A DNA stretch of 64,000 nucleotides, taken from positions 1 through 64,000 of the forward strand of contig NZ_JAHKRM010000031.1 of assembly GCF_019396345.1 (NCBI RefSeq), given 5' to 3'. Origin of the DNA: Nonomuraea guangzhouensis (GTDB lineage Bacteria; Actinomycetota; Actinomycetes; Streptosporangiales; Streptosporangiaceae). Below, piece by piece: positions 38,305 to 48,110 of this stretch. The notes beneath the pieces are model-generated. The model saw nothing but the letters and a program-made list of their open reading frames with translations, ran no database searches and was not told where the DNA came from. The translations under genes were made by a program, and so were the position numbers. How positions within the stretch are numbered: the stretch's first letter is position 1; each line of letters opens with the position of its first letter.

Positions 38305-38899
38305 GGATATCCCCCATCTTCGTCGTGCGCCGCCGTTGGAAGATCTTGCGGCCCTGCACGATGTTCTCGGGTCGGAGCCGGGCCGCCATGTCCTGCATGA
38401 CGATGTACTTCGGGTTGTCCGACAGGTCCGCCACCTCAATCAGTCGCCCGGCTTCATGTAGTTCCACCTGCGGTGCTGGCCGGAGCCGGGCCACGCCAGC
38501 CTTCATGCCGCTGATCCCTGCCTTGATGCTTGACCGCAGGTCGGCAGGATGTCGCGAGTACAAGTCCGCGCTGCTCGTTACTGCGTTCCTCGCATCGACG
38601 TAAGGGCTCCCGGCCGGATCGCCAGACCTCATCAACGCTCCGAAACCGTCCGATGCAGGCTCTCCGACCAGTGGGGCGGCGAGCATCGGGTAGGTCATCA
38701 GGTGGTCGAACATGTCGTCGACGTGACCAGAGTTCTCGATGTCGTACTCAAATGCCACCGCCACGCTGTTGAACGCATCTTTGGGCATGGAGAAAGAGAA
38801 GATGCCGTCAGGCGCGTACTCGGTGGGCACGTTGTAAACGATGGTCCACCTGCCTGCGGCCACGTCATCCTTGATCCGGATGATGTCCCAGTCGGACAT
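38294..38899 (-). CDS. Late gene of unknown function, tail-tip region
   Basis: 201 residues from the ATG at 38899 (MSDWDIIRIKDDVAAGRWTI). It contains VYNVPTEYAPDGIFSFSMPK and PQVELHEAGRLIEVADLSDN. Mixed fold and no known motif. It directly follows the large tail protein, so it may be a minor tail component. Confidence 0.65.
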   Translation of the reverse strand: MSDWDIIRIKDDVAAGRWTIVYNVPTEYAPDGIFSFSMPKDAFNSVAVAFEYDIENSGHVDDMFDHLMTYPMLAAPLVGEPASDGFGALMRSGDPAGSPYVDARNAVTSSADLYSRHPADLRSSIKAGISGMKAGVARLRPAPQVELHEAGRLIEVADLSDNPKYIVMQDMAARLRPENIVQGRKIFQRRRTTKMGDIRGA

Positions 38900-38901
38900 G
38901 T

Positions 38902-41646
38902 CTAGAGCCTTATGTTCCAGTAGGTGATGCGGTCCGAGCCGGACAGCGCGACCGACACGTGTCCGCTGAAGTCGAACGCGCCGTTGTTGGTGACCGCGTG
39001 CCCGACAGGGTTTCCAGCGGTCGGAGTGAACATCGCGTACATGGGGTCGCTGCCGTAGTAGCCGTCGAAGATGGTGAAGGAGCTGCCGTCTACATCCACC
39101 GATCCGGGGATGACGGCGCTGTGTGCGAAGCCGACCCCGGAATCGTTGGCGGGTTTGATGCGGCCCCCGAACCAGATCCGTCTGTCGGTGTAGGAGTTGC
39201 CCATCCCGATGACCTGGTTCTGGAAGTAGTCCGCGTCGTCTGTCTCGCCCAGCTCGGTAAAGCCGACAGCGTCTCCAGGGCTGAGGTGGAGGTGGGCGTT
39301 CGACGCGGCCCCTGTTGGGCCTTCCATCTTGAACCACGCGTAACTGCCGGGGCTCGCGCCGCCCTGCATGATGATGCGGGAACTGGTGGCGATCGTCCCG
39401 GTGCTGGACAGAAAGCGAATCTCGGGGTCGGTGGTTCCGGACGGGTTGAAGATGATCCTTCTGCCCGAGAATGCTGAGGAAAGCTGGCCGACGATGGTCA
39501 CGTTGCCGGTAGAGGAGGCGATGTCCACGGTCTGCTGGCTAGAGGAGTTGTAGGCGCGGAACCCGGCATTGTCCAGCTCGATCCGCGCGCCTGACGTTGC
39601 TGACCGAAGCGTGAACGATCCGGAGTTGGACAGCGTGACCAACTCGGTGCCGCCCGAGTTGAAGCCGTGCAGGCCGGTCGTGTTCAGTTCGACCCTCTGG
39701 CCGCTTGATGCGGTACGGATGGAGGCGCCGATCAGCCAGTTCGCGCTGATCGTCCCCGCCGTCACCTTGGACACGGTCAGGTCGGTGATGTGCGCGTCAT
39801 CAATCAGGAGCGCGGTCACCGATGCGGCGGCCGACGCCGACGACCGGTTCCCCGCCTGATCGACGGCGATCACCTTTACTTGGCGCAAGCTGGTGTTCGA
39901 CTCCGGGACGGTGCCCACCGCTGCGATCCCGGCCTGCATCATCCCGGCGTTCGCGGCCACCTGTCCGCGCAATGTCGTGCTGTCGGGCGTGAACCCGCTG
40001 GTCGCGCCGACGTGTACTTCCAGGTGGTCGAGGTCGAGCTCCAAGTTGTAGGTGCCGCCGCTTGCCTTCCCCAAAGTGTGGGTGATCTGGATCGCGATCA
40101 GCGACGCGGCCACCGTTGGCGCGGCTGGAGTCGAAGGCGGGATCGTGTCCGGGTTCGCGGTAGCCGTCTCGACCGCTGACCAGGCGCCCTGGTTGTTCGA
40201 CGAGTCGACGGCGCGGATGCGGAAGTCGTAGTCGACACCTGGGCTGAGATCGAGCACCATCGCCGTCAAGTCGCCCCACGGCGCGAACGTCGTCTGCCAC
40301 TCCGTCGCCGGCGACACCCCGGACTGGATCTCGTAGTGGTCCCCATCCAAAATCGTGGAGCCGTCCACGTTCAACGGCAGATCCCACGACACCTGCATCC
40401 GCGCCCGCGTGTTGCCCAGCCCGTCCAGGTAGACGCCGGACAGAAACGGCAGATCCCAGGTCACCGCGCCAGGGATCGTGCTGTCCGGGATCGGCCGATC
40501 CCCAACCGGCTCCAAACCGCCCTGTGACAAACTCTTGAGCAACTCTCCCACGTCAACCGTGGTCTCGCCGCCTTCGAAGTCCACGAACTGCGTGAGGTCG
40601 ATCCACGTGCCGTCCTGATGCCGGTAGGCGACCGTCGTCCCCTCCCGCACCGGCCAGTTCGAGCCCGCGATCCTGAGCTTGATCGGGTTGATCCGCTCTC
40701 CCCGCCACATGATCTCGTTGTTGGTGTCGAGCAGCCCGGCGTCAGGATCGTAGATCCAGACGTAGTCGCCGACTTTGTACGCGCCCCGCACGTCGTAGTC
40801 GTCCGTCGTCAGCCGGAGCGCGTTCCGCGTGGACAGGTAGCGGTTGAGCTGTACCTGCGCCCTGCCGTTCGCGTTCCCCGACGTGGTTCCCGACTCGGAG
40901 ATGAGCCGCACCCGCTTGATCAGGTTGCCGCGAATGTCGCTGTACAACACCGACGGGTTGTCCGCCGAACCGATCGCGGTGGACTGCCCCTCTCCTTCGG
41001 CGATGACCACGACACGGGTCGTGTAGTCATCCACGTCCGTCGCGAGCGCCATGTCGCCGCGCAAGCCCCGGTAGGAAAGGTCTGCGCCGTCGGTGTGCCG
41101 GTTCGGCCGCTCCCTCACAATGACACAGGTGGGGTTGGTGACGTACAGGTCGGAGATGAGGCCAGCGTCGAGCTTGCAATCTCCCGTCACTCGCCACTCA
41201 GCGTTCATCGTGTTGCAGATGTAGTTGATCGCTTTGCGCTTGGACTGCCACACGTGCGTGCTCTTGTAGGTGCCCGGCACGCTGTACAGGGTGCCTTCAA
41301 CGACGGCTGTCCCGGCGCCGAGGATCGCCCTGATGGCGTTCGGGAACGTGTTGTTGATCGAGATGGGCGACTCGATGACTTCGCCCTTGTCGTCGGCGTC
41401 CCCCAGCCACACCGCCGTGGACTGGCCGTCGATCTTCTTGGCCAGGTCGAAATCGCGGCCGGTCAACACGCCGACGTACCGGGCCATGGTGAGCAGTTGG
41501 TCGCCGTACTCGGCGGGGTTGAGCCTGCCCGGGATGAACGCCACGTGGCCGAAGAACTGGAGCCGGTCCAGGACGTCGCGCGGGGTTTCCTCCACCAGGG
41601 TGAGCGACCAGGAGCCGAGCCCCATCACGACCTCGTTGACCGGCAT
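38902..41646 (-). CDS. Large minor tail / tail-tip protein with FN3-like domain
   Basis: 914 residues from the ATG at 41646 with AGGAGGTGA upstream. The first 400 residues resemble Siphovirus tail-tip hub proteins (GSWSLTLVEETPRDVLDRLQ, then KRKAINYICNTMNAEWRVTG). A fibronectin-III-like unit spans about 430-520 (VSWDLPLNVDGS, then YDFRIRAVDSSNNQGAWSAV). The C-terminal part has beta-helix-like repeats (RVELNTTGLHGFNSGG, RIELDNAGFRAYNSSS) typical of receptor-binding fibres. Probable host-recognition protein of the tail tip. Confidence 0.8.
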   Translation of the reverse strand: MPVNEVVMGLGSWSLTLVEETPRDVLDRLQFFGHVAFIPGRLNPAEYGDQLLTMARYVGVLTGRDFDLAKKIDGQSTAVWLGDADDKGEVIESPISINNTFPNAIRAILGAGTAVVEGTLYSVPGTYKSTHVWQSKRKAINYICNTMNAEWRVTGDCKLDAGLISDLYVTNPTCVIVRERPNRHTDGADLSYRGLRGDMALATDVDDYTTRVVVIAEGEGQSTAIGSADNPSVLYSDIRGNLIKRVRLISESGTTSGNANGRAQVQLNRYLSTRNALRLTTDDYDVRGAYKVGDYVWIYDPDAGLLDTNNEIMWRGERINPIKLRIAGSNWPVREGTTVAYRHQDGTWIDLTQFVDFEGGETTVDVGELLKSLSQGGLEPVGDRPIPDSTIPGAVTWDLPFLSGVYLDGLGNTRARMQVSWDLPLNVDGSTILDGDHYEIQSGVSPATEWQTTFAPWGDLTAMVLDLSPGVDYDFRIRAVDSSNNQGAWSAVETATANPDTIPPSTPAAPTVAASLIAIQITHTLGKASGGTYNLELDLDHLEVHVGATSGFTPDSTTLRGQVAANAGMMQAGIAAVGTVPESNTSLRQVKVIAVDQAGNRSSASAAASVTALLIDDAHITDLTVSKVTAGTISANWLIGASIRTASSGQRVELNTTGLHGFNSGGTELVTLSNSGSFTLRSATSGARIELDNAGFRAYNSSSQQTVDIASSTGNVTIVGQLSSAFSGRRIIFNPSGTTDPEIRFLSSTGTIATSSRIIMQGGASPGSYAWFKMEGPTGAASNAHLHLSPGDAVGFTELGETDDADYFQNQVIGMGNSYTDRRIWFGGRIKPANDSGVGFAHSAVIPGSVDVDGSSFTIFDGYYGSDPMYAMFTPTAGNPVGHAVTNNGAFDFSGHVSVALSGSDRITYWNIRL

Positions 41647-41650
41647 CGGC

Positions 41651-42835
41651 TCACCTCCTGACCGCAGCGGTGGTTTCGGGGAGCGCGCCAATGAACTGGT
41701 CGCGCAGGTTGACGGCGGTGTCGCCGGACACCGCGCTGCCGCCGCCGGCGACGACGCCGAGATAGAAGTCGATCGCTGCCACGCTGGTCTTCGTGAGCCC
41801 GCCGCTCGCGTGCGCCGTGTACGTCTTCGCGGATCCGAGCGTCACCCGGTTGCCGTCAGCGTCGTCGGTCGTCTTCACCAAGTAGGACGTGTTGTTCGTC
41901 AGCGTCTCTGACGTCGCGAGGTATACCGACAGGCTGCCCGAGTCGCCGCGCTGCAGGTACCCCTCCACGAAGCGCGAACCCCGACGCAGCGTAAGGTCGA
42001 GCACCGTACGGCCGACCGGTGACCGGGCGGCGGTAAGCCTCACCACGCACTGCTCCACGTCGTTGCGCAGCACGCTCGCCGAGTCCCACGAGGCGACCTG
42101 GGTGCCGCCGACGTCGGCCCACCACTTCTTCGGCCGCCACGCCCCGCCCGTGAACGACGCCACCTCGATACTGCCGCCGCTTGTCAGTGGGCGTACCCGG
42201 ACGAGACCATTCGTGAGCTCCCAGCCGTCCTCAGCCAGCCGATGGGACGCTCCCACCCGCTCCAGCCCGTCGGTCAGGAGCCGTACCCGGCCCCGCATGT
42301 AGTCGTCCAGGCGGCACCCCCACCGCGGCGACACCCCGGACGGGATCCCTCGGTAGACGGTGATCGTCCCGTCGGCTGTCGTTCTGGTCATGAGAGATGG
42401 CGCGGTGGCCCCGGTGTAGTAGCCGTAGTGGCCGACCGGCGGGGCGCTCCAGCGCTCGCCTGTGAGCGAGAAGTCGTTCTTCCGTACGGCGCCGGACAGG
42501 CGCGTTTCCAGGTCGATGTCCGTCTCAGCGCCGTGCCGTTGCAGGCTGATCTTCCAGGCGATCGTGACGATGCCCTGCCGCTTGCGATCCAGCACCTCAC
42601 CCGACGCCGACGAGATCGTGTAGTAGCCGTTGCGCTCGGCCTTCTCGTCCCAGATCGCGGGCACCAGGCTGTCCATGGATCCGAGCACGCCGTCGAAGCG
42701 GTCCCACGCCTCCTCACGACTGACCATCGGGCACACCTCGATGCCGGAGATGTGCATCGACCAGCCCTGGTAGGCGCTCTCAGTGAATGCCATCGTCTCC
42801 CGCAGGATCAGCCGGCCGAGCTGGAGGTCGCTCAC
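41651..42835 (-). CDS. Minor tail protein (distal-tail type)
   Basis: 394 residues, overlapping the tape measure gene by 4 bases. It begins LQLGRLILRETMAFTESAYQ and includes LDRKRQGIVTIAWKISLQRH; the position right after the tape measure is that of the distal tail (Dit-like) protein in long-tailed actinophages. The second half (WGCRLDDYMRGRVRLLTDGL and on) is beta-rich. Assignment is by gene order plus fold impression. Confidence 0.7.
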   Translation of the reverse strand: MSDLQLGRLILRETMAFTESAYQGWSMHISGIEVCPMVSREEAWDRFDGVLGSMDSLVPAIWDEKAERNGYYTISSASGEVLDRKRQGIVTIAWKISLQRHGAETDIDLETRLSGAVRKNDFSLTGERWSAPPVGHYGYYTGATAPSLMTRTTADGTITVYRGIPSGVSPRWGCRLDDYMRGRVRLLTDGLERVGASHRLAEDGWELTNGLVRVRPLTSGGSIEVASFTGGAWRPKKWWADVGGTQVASWDSASVLRNDVEQCVVRLTAARSPVGRTVLDLTLRRGSRFVEGYLQRGDSGSLSVYLATSETLTNNTSYLVKTTDDADGNRVTLGSAKTYTAHASGGLTKTSVAAIDFYLGVVAGGGSAVSGDTAVNLRDQFIGALPETTAAVRR

Positions 42836-45800
42836 GCGTACACCTCCCGCTCCAGGGCGCGAATCGCCTGCCGGATGTCCTCGACCATCCGCCGATACGA
42901 GGCCGGGTCACGCGGGTCGAGGACACCCTGCACGTTGATGTTCTCGATCCGCACCCCGCCAGCACCGGCGGCAGCCGTACCCACGGCAGCGCCCGTGGTC
43001 GCGGTGCCGAACGACCCGGAGAACGCCGGCGCCGACGACGCGGTCGTGAACGCATCCGTGACGTCAGCCATGCGCGAGGCTGCCGCCTGGAGCATCGGCT
43101 GGCCAGCGTCCATGCCGACCACCATGCCAGCCGGTAGTTCACGACCGATCGCGGCAAACACCTTCGACGGCGAGGCGATGCCGAGGATCGATTTGGCCCA
43201 CCCCGCCAATCCGCCGAAGAGGTTCTGGACCTGCGAGACCAGCCAGTTCCACATCGAGATGATCCCGTTGTAGAAGCCGGTGACCAGCGACTGCCCTGCT
43301 CCTACGAGGAGCCCGCCCATGTTGCCGAGCGCGCCCACGAGCTGGCCGGGCAGCCCGCTCACCCAGCCGACCAGGTTCTGGAACTGGCCGATCGCGGCGT
43401 CCTTCGCTCGGCCGACCCAGCCGAGCAGCATGCCGGGCAGCCGTCCGAACCACGAGTCAATCCCGTTGATCAAGTCGGGGATGATCGAATGGCCGACGAG
43501 CGTGTCATACATGAGCTGGAACGTCCGGTTGACCGTGTTGACCATGCCGACGACGACCTCAGCCAGCCTGACGATTGGCGGAATCAGCTTCGTCGCGATC
43601 ACCGCCGCGATCTCGATGAACAGTGGGATGTGCGGCGCGAGCTTGGTCAACAAGTCCGCGAAGATCGGGATGAGCGGGTACCAGGCTTGGGTCAGCAGGA
43701 TCGCGTTGCGGATCAGATCCGGCAGCAGCGGAAGGATCTGGCCGATCGCCTCGAACGTCCTGGGCAGCAGCGACACCGCCAGTTCGGCGAGCGGCGGCAG
43801 CAGGTTGACGATCCCCGGCAGTAGCGACAGGAACGCGGACACGAGCGGCGGCAGTTGAGGCAAGACCATCTGCAGGGCTTGCAGTAGGGCTTGGCCGAGG
43901 ATCTGCGCCGTCTGCGACAGCGGCGGCAGGATCTGCAGGATCACCTCGATCAGCGCGCCGAGTACGGACACGAACGTCTGCCCAATCAGCCCGGCGATCT
44001 GGCCGATGATCGGCAGCAGCGGCGCGAGTGCCGGCACCAGCCCGGACACAAGCTGCGTGATCAAGTTGGCGACCTGCGGCAGCAGCGGGGCGAGCGCGGG
44101 AACGAGCGCGTTGATGAACGCCGCCGCCAACTGAATGATCATCGGGACGATCGGCGTGAGCGCGATCAGCGCCTGCCCGAAGCTGCTGACCAGCAGTTGC
44201 AGGCTCGGCAGGATCGACTGGACGCCCGCCGCCAGGTTCTGGGCGATTACAGCGGCGACCTGGCCGACCATGACCAGGAGAGGCGACAGGGCGGTCAGGA
44301 TGCCGCCCAGCGCGGCACCGATCGGCGCCATCGCAGGCGCTAGCTGGGCAAGCCCGGTCGCGAACGCGGTCAGGAAGTCGCGGACGCCAGGCAGCAGAGC
44401 GGCGATCGCCTGCCCGATCGCGACGAGGAGCGGCGACAGCAGAGCGAACGCGTTGCCGATCGCCTGCCCGAGCGGCACCAGGATGGGCGCGATAGTCGCG
44501 ACCGCCGCACCCAGACCATTGATGAGAGCGATCACGCCAGGCCCGAGAGCCGCAATCGCGGGGCCGAGGGCGGCGATCGCCTGCGCCAGGATCGGGCCGA
44601 GCGCGGTCGCCAGCTTGGCGGCCACGGGCGCGATCGCGGCGACGGCACCACCCAGCGCGACGATGATCGGCAGCAGCGCTCGGCCGACCTCGTTCAACGC
44701 CTTGAACAGGGTGACCAAAACCTCTTGGCCTTGCGCCGACTTCACCCACCGCGCGAACGTGTCGACGAGCTGGCCGAGCACGCCGAGCGCCTGCCCGCCC
44801 GCCGTCTTGGCTGCGTCGAGCAGCCCGTCGAGGATGTCCCACACGTCCTTGACCAGGGCGCCGAGCTGCTTGAGCACGGCTGCGGCGCCGTCCATCCAGG
44901 TGAACGCCTGACCGCTTGCGGAAACCCGCGACATCCACTCGCCAAAGCGGCTGATGACGTTCGTGAGGCTGTCGGACATGCTGGCCAGCCAGTCGGAGCC
45001 GACGACGCCCAAGTCGACGAAGCCGCGAAGCAGCGGCTGCATAGCGGACCACAACGCGCCGACCAGTTGGCCGGTGTTGCCGAGGATGCGGGAGAACTGC
45101 GAGACCGTCTCCTGGGCGGTGGCGAAATTCAACGTCTCGCGTACGAGGCCACCAAATTCGCTGGCCAGGTCCCGCAGCGGGTCCTTGAGCGCGCCGAGCG
45201 CCTGCGCAAACCCGGCCAAACTGCCGCTGAGCTGAGAGAAGAATCCTTCCTGCGCCGCCGCCTGAAAATCCTTGAACGCGGGCTTGGCCTTCTCGAACTC
45301 GGAGACGAAGGCAGCCGCGGCGGGCGTCAGCTTCGCCAGCGCCTCCTCCAAGGCCTTGGCGTCGCCAGACCAGACCGCGGCCATTGCCGACCCGACCCCG
45401 TACGTGGCCAATTTCCAGGTGACGAGCGCGGCAGCGCCGGTCAACAGCAGGCCGGGCAGGGCCGCCATCAACCCGCCTACCGGGGCGAGCGCAGCGGCCA
45501 GGTCCAGCGTGTAGACCGTGGCGCTCGCTGCGGCAGCACCAAGCGCCGCGACCGCCGACCCGACCGCCGCCCACTTGCCGCCCGTCGCCAGCAGGCCGCC
45601 GGCCGCCGAAACCACCGACCCGAAGCCTGATGCGAGCCGGCCGAGCGACGGCAGCATCAGGTCGAAGACGCGCCCGCCGATGTCGCCGAGACGGCGCAGC
45701 GCGTCACCCAGGCCGTCGGAGAAGCCGTCGCCGAACTCGCGGCCGTGGCGTCTGCCACGGCCGTTCCCGTCGCCCATCTTCCGGTCGAAGCCCTTGCTGA

Positions 45801-46233
45801 AGCCGTCGCCGGACTCTTCGCCGGCTGCGGTCGACTCAGCCACGAACCTGCCGCGCTCGTCGTGCCAGCGCCCCTGTGCGTCCTTGGTGAACCGGGCGCC
45901 GAACGCCTCGCCCGCAGCCTTGCCGGTCTCGTCGCCGATCTGCGTCCCGACCGGAACGAACTGGTTGCCGTCGTCGCCGAACCGCACGGCGCCCCGCTGC
46001 GACATGCGGCGGCCCAGCTCTTCGCCGGCGGCGTCCCCGGCAGCGTCGCCGATGTCGCGGCCTGCCGCGGTGAACCGGCCCCGCTCGTCCCGCAGGCGGC
46101 TCTCGGCTTCTTTCGAGAACTGCTTGCCGAAGTCGTCGCCTACCCCGTCGAAGGCGTCGCGAATGTCCTGCTTGAAGCGGCTGACGTCGGCGCGGACGCG
46201 GACGAACGCCTCTGCGAGCGGGGTGCCGGGCAT
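42832..46233 (-). CDS. Tape measure protein
   Basis: 1133 residues; the ATG at 46233 follows GGGGGGTG (a GTG at 46239 is an alternative). The start EAFVRVRADVSRFKQDIRDA is typical of actinophage tape measures. Then come degenerate Arg/Asp/Glu/Gly repeats (ERGRFTAAGRDIGDAAGDAA, ERGRFVAESTAAGEESGDGF), hydrophobic segments, and a long Ala/Leu/Pro-rich helical middle with repeated ALGP / LLPxI units. At about 0.15 nm per residue the tail would be some 170 nm long. This is the largest gene of the window. Confidence 0.9.
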   Translation of the reverse strand: MPGTPLAEAFVRVRADVSRFKQDIRDAFDGVGDDFGKQFSKEAESRLRDERGRFTAAGRDIGDAAGDAAGEELGRRMSQRGAVRFGDDGNQFVPVGTQIGDETGKAAGEAFGARFTKDAQGRWHDERGRFVAESTAAGEESGDGFSKGFDRKMGDGNGRGRRHGREFGDGFSDGLGDALRRLGDIGGRVFDLMLPSLGRLASGFGSVVSAAGGLLATGGKWAAVGSAVAALGAAAASATVYTLDLAAALAPVGGLMAALPGLLLTGAAALVTWKLATYGVGSAMAAVWSGDAKALEEALAKLTPAAAAFVSEFEKAKPAFKDFQAAAQEGFFSQLSGSLAGFAQALGALKDPLRDLASEFGGLVRETLNFATAQETVSQFSRILGNTGQLVGALWSAMQPLLRGFVDLGVVGSDWLASMSDSLTNVISRFGEWMSRVSASGQAFTWMDGAAAVLKQLGALVKDVWDILDGLLDAAKTAGGQALGVLGQLVDTFARWVKSAQGQEVLVTLFKALNEVGRALLPIIVALGGAVAAIAPVAAKLATALGPILAQAIAALGPAIAALGPGVIALINGLGAAVATIAPILVPLGQAIGNAFALLSPLLVAIGQAIAALLPGVRDFLTAFATGLAQLAPAMAPIGAALGGILTALSPLLVMVGQVAAVIAQNLAAGVQSILPSLQLLVSSFGQALIALTPIVPMIIQLAAAFINALVPALAPLLPQVANLITQLVSGLVPALAPLLPIIGQIAGLIGQTFVSVLGALIEVILQILPPLSQTAQILGQALLQALQMVLPQLPPLVSAFLSLLPGIVNLLPPLAELAVSLLPRTFEAIGQILPLLPDLIRNAILLTQAWYPLIPIFADLLTKLAPHIPLFIEIAAVIATKLIPPIVRLAEVVVGMVNTVNRTFQLMYDTLVGHSIIPDLINGIDSWFGRLPGMLLGWVGRAKDAAIGQFQNLVGWVSGLPGQLVGALGNMGGLLVGAGQSLVTGFYNGIISMWNWLVSQVQNLFGGLAGWAKSILGIASPSKVFAAIGRELPAGMVVGMDAGQPMLQAAASRMADVTDAFTTASSAPAFSGSFGTATTGAAVGTAAAGAGGVRIENINVQGVLDPRDPASYRRMVEDIRQAIRALEREVYA

Positions 46234-46256
46234 GAGCACCCCCCGCCGACCTTCTG

Positions 46257-46490
46257 CTACTGGGCGGCGAGCGCGGCTATCAGCCTGCGCCTCTCCTCGG
46301 GGTCCTGCTTAGATGCCGGCGTGGGCGGGCTGAAGGCTTCGTCGAACTCGACGTGCGCGTCAACCTCGATGTCGTTCGCGCCGGCGAGGGCGAACAGTGC
46401 CTCGGTCCGGAGCAGGTTGGTGCGCCAGTCGATCCACAGGGCGTGGACGAAGTCGCACCAGTCGGCGAGAAGCAGTTCGCTCAGCCGTAG
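46257..46490 (-). CDS. Tail assembly chaperone, frameshift extension (gpT-like)
   Basis: An open frame of at least 77 codons directly continuing the preceding gene in the -1 frame. It reads LRLSELLLADWCDFVHALWI, then DWRTNLLRTEALFALAGAND, and ends RRRLIAALAAQ at the TAG 46257-46259. It has no ATG, GTG or TTG start in this frame and remains open upstream into the first gene. Position (between tail tube and tape measure), size and missing start are those of the gpG/gpGT pair of long-tailed phages made by programmed -1 frameshifting. The slip site must lie in about 46484-46560; I see no textbook heptamer. Confidence 0.75.
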   Translation of the reverse strand, partial: LRLSELLLADWCDFVHALWIDWRTNLLRTEALFALAGANDIEVDAHVEFDEAFSPPTPASKQDPEERRRLIAALAAQ

Positions 46491-46933
46491 GACACCACCG
46501 GCGACTCCGGCTCCTTCGGCTTCTGCTCGACGGTGGCCCGCTTGAAGGAAACGACCGTCTGCATACCCGGGTCGTTCGGCGGCCCATCGGAGGAGTCCGA
46601 GGGCCTGCTGGTAGGGCGGTCAGCCGCCTCCGAGATCATCCCGCCGAGTATCTCGACCAGGACACCGCCGTCCGTGCCGTGCTTGCGACAGTGCTCGCGG
46701 AACCGCTCGTACGTCTTCTCGCCGAGGAGCGACAGGTAGACGTCGGCCAAGATGGCGATACCCTTCGCGCTGCCGGAGTCGACACCCGTCGTGGCGAGCC
46801 GGGCGAACTCGGCCAAATCCATGGTGCTGATCGTGCCTTCGGCTTCGAACTCGACGCCGTCCAGCTCGAAACTCGGCTTTGATCCGTCCGAACTCTGTTG
46901 GGCTCCGGCCGAGGTGTAGGAGCGTCTGGTCAT
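46481..46933 (-). CDS. Tail assembly chaperone (gpG-like)
   Basis: 150 residues. A polar start is followed by FELDGVEFEAEGTISTMDLA and IAILADVYLSLLGEKTYERF, with a Pro/Ser-rich end. The pattern is typical of the first tail chaperone in actinophages (a short domain that binds the tape measure during tail assembly). Its last codons overlap the -1 frame extension described above, so most product is gpG and a fraction would be the longer fusion. Confidence 0.8.
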   Translation of the reverse strand: MTRRSYTSAGAQQSSDGSKPSFELDGVEFEAEGTISTMDLAEFARLATTGVDSGSAKGIAILADVYLSLLGEKTYERFREHCRKHGTDGGVLVEILGGMISEAADRPTSRPSDSSDGPPNDPGMQTVVSFKRATVEQKPKEPESPVVSYG

Positions 46934-46935
46934 GG

Positions 46936-47490
46936 TCAGGCCGCCCTAGCCGTCGACATGATCGCCTTGAACAGCTTGGCGGCGGCGGGCCGCTCCAGCT
47001 TGAACGAACACGGGATGGTCGCCTTGGCGGCGCCCTTCGCCCGCGAAATCTCCATGCCGCCGGTCTGCAGCCCCTTACGGAACACCCACCTCTCGGTGTG
47101 GTCTTCGCTCTCGAAGCCGAGCATAACCCGCACCTCTTCGCCCAGGTCGGGCGGTTCAAAGGTCACGATGCCAGCGCCCGAGGTGATAGTGCCGCCGTTG
47201 AGGGCGCGCTTGAGGTTGGCGGCGGTGATCTCCGCCAGAGCGAAGTCGACCGTCATCTCGCGACTGGTGAGCGCCACCGCGACCGGGTCGAGCTCTTCGG
47301 CCACCTCAACGTTTTCCGAGTCGACGCTGTAGTTGACCTTGGATCCATCATCGGTGTAGCCGAGCGCGGTCCACGCGGCGGACACGGTCGCCCACGGCGT
47401 GGTCAGGTCGGTCGGCTCGGTGGTGCCGAGCACGGCGATGTAGAGGTATCCGGGGCCCAATGCCAGGTTGGCCGGGTTTCCACGAGCCAT
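46936..47490 (-). CDS. Major tail tube protein
   Basis: 184 residues: GPGYLYIAVLGTTEPTDLTT near the start, LDPVAVALTSREMTVDFALA in the middle, CSFKLERPAAAKLFKAIMST near the end. This is the actinophage tail-tube pattern of a single Ig-like beta domain that polymerises in hexameric rings. It sits just before the chaperone pair, its usual place. The stop and start overlap those of neighbours closely. Confidence 0.8.
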   Translation of the reverse strand: MARGNPANLALGPGYLYIAVLGTTEPTDLTTPWATVSAAWTALGYTDDGSKVNYSVDSENVEVAEELDPVAVALTSREMTVDFALAEITAANLKRALNGGTITSGAGIVTFEPPDLGEEVRVMLGFESEDHTERWVFRKGLQTGGMEISRAKGAAKATIPCSFKLERPAAAKLFKAIMSTARAA

Positions 47491-47759
47491 CAGGCGTCAC
47501 CCTTCTTGTCGGTGGTTGCCTGGCCTACGGCGGTCTCAGGCTCGTTGTGGGCCGCAGCGGGCGGCTGCTTGGGGGTGTCGTCGGGGTGGCGGACCTTGTC
47601 GGCCCAGCCGTACGCCTCGACGTGGTCAGCGGGCACGCGGTCGCCGGGGTTGTGGGCCCGGTTGAACTGGCTGCCGTCGAGGTACAGCGCCTCTGTGGCG
47701 ATGTAGTACGGCGGACGATCCGCAGCGTCGTTCTCTGTCTTGGGAAGGCGGCGTGCCAT
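47490..47759 (-). CDS. Small hypothetical protein before the tail tube
   Basis: 89 residues: ALYLDGSQFNRAHNPGDRVP, then VEAYGWADKVRHPDD and a hydrophilic tail. The N-terminal 60 residues look like the small actinophage head-tail family with an xxGDRVP segment; a related short motif is present in the gene at 49501-49875 (PGD/LPDGVP, then HLL). Overlaps the tail tube start by one base. Confidence 0.6.
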   Translation of the reverse strand: MARRLPKTENDAADRPPYYIATEALYLDGSQFNRAHNPGDRVPADHVEAYGWADKVRHPDDTPKQPPAAAHNEPETAVGQATTDKKGDA

Positions 47760-47762
47760 GGC

Positions 47763-48098
47763 TCAGCCGACCCTCAGCGCGGAGGCGGTGATACCAGCTC
47801 CTGAAGCTGACCAGGTCACGGTGACCATCCCGTCGGCCGCAGCGAAGAGGTTGGGCGGGAATGGGCCGTAGAAACGCTCTCCGGTGGTCGCCGGCGTCGT
47901 ACCACCGACCAGGTCGGAGATGTCCATTTCGGCGATCTTGCCGGGCGTGACGAACGTCGGCGTGACCGCGGAGCCCGTGGTGTTCTTCACATGGAGGAAC
48001 ACGTTGACGCCTGCGGAGAACTGGTCCGACGCCGAGACCGTGGTGTAGCTGCCCGCGACACCCGAACGCACGATGTCAACGGTGGGATAGGTGGCCAT
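47763..48098 (-). CDS. Beta-rich structural protein (head or tail accessory)
   Basis: 111 residues, beta-rich: ASDQFSAGVNVFLHVKNTTG, then GPFPPNLFAAADGMVTVTWS. It reads like a one-domain virion protein, comparable to small phage tail or decoration proteins. No enzymatic motif. Assigned by composition and place only. Confidence 0.6.
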   Translation of the reverse strand: MATYPTVDIVRSGVAGSYTTVSASDQFSAGVNVFLHVKNTTGSAVTPTFVTPGKIAEMDISDLVGGTTPATTGERFYGPFPPNLFAAADGMVTVTWSASGAGITASALRVG

Positions 48099-48110
48099 CT
48101 AGGTTGCTCC

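Noticed and set aside
43559..45574. 671-codon minus-strand frame within the tape measure gene
   Set aside because: Alternative frame of the repetitive tape measure sequence, Arg-rich and without RBS.
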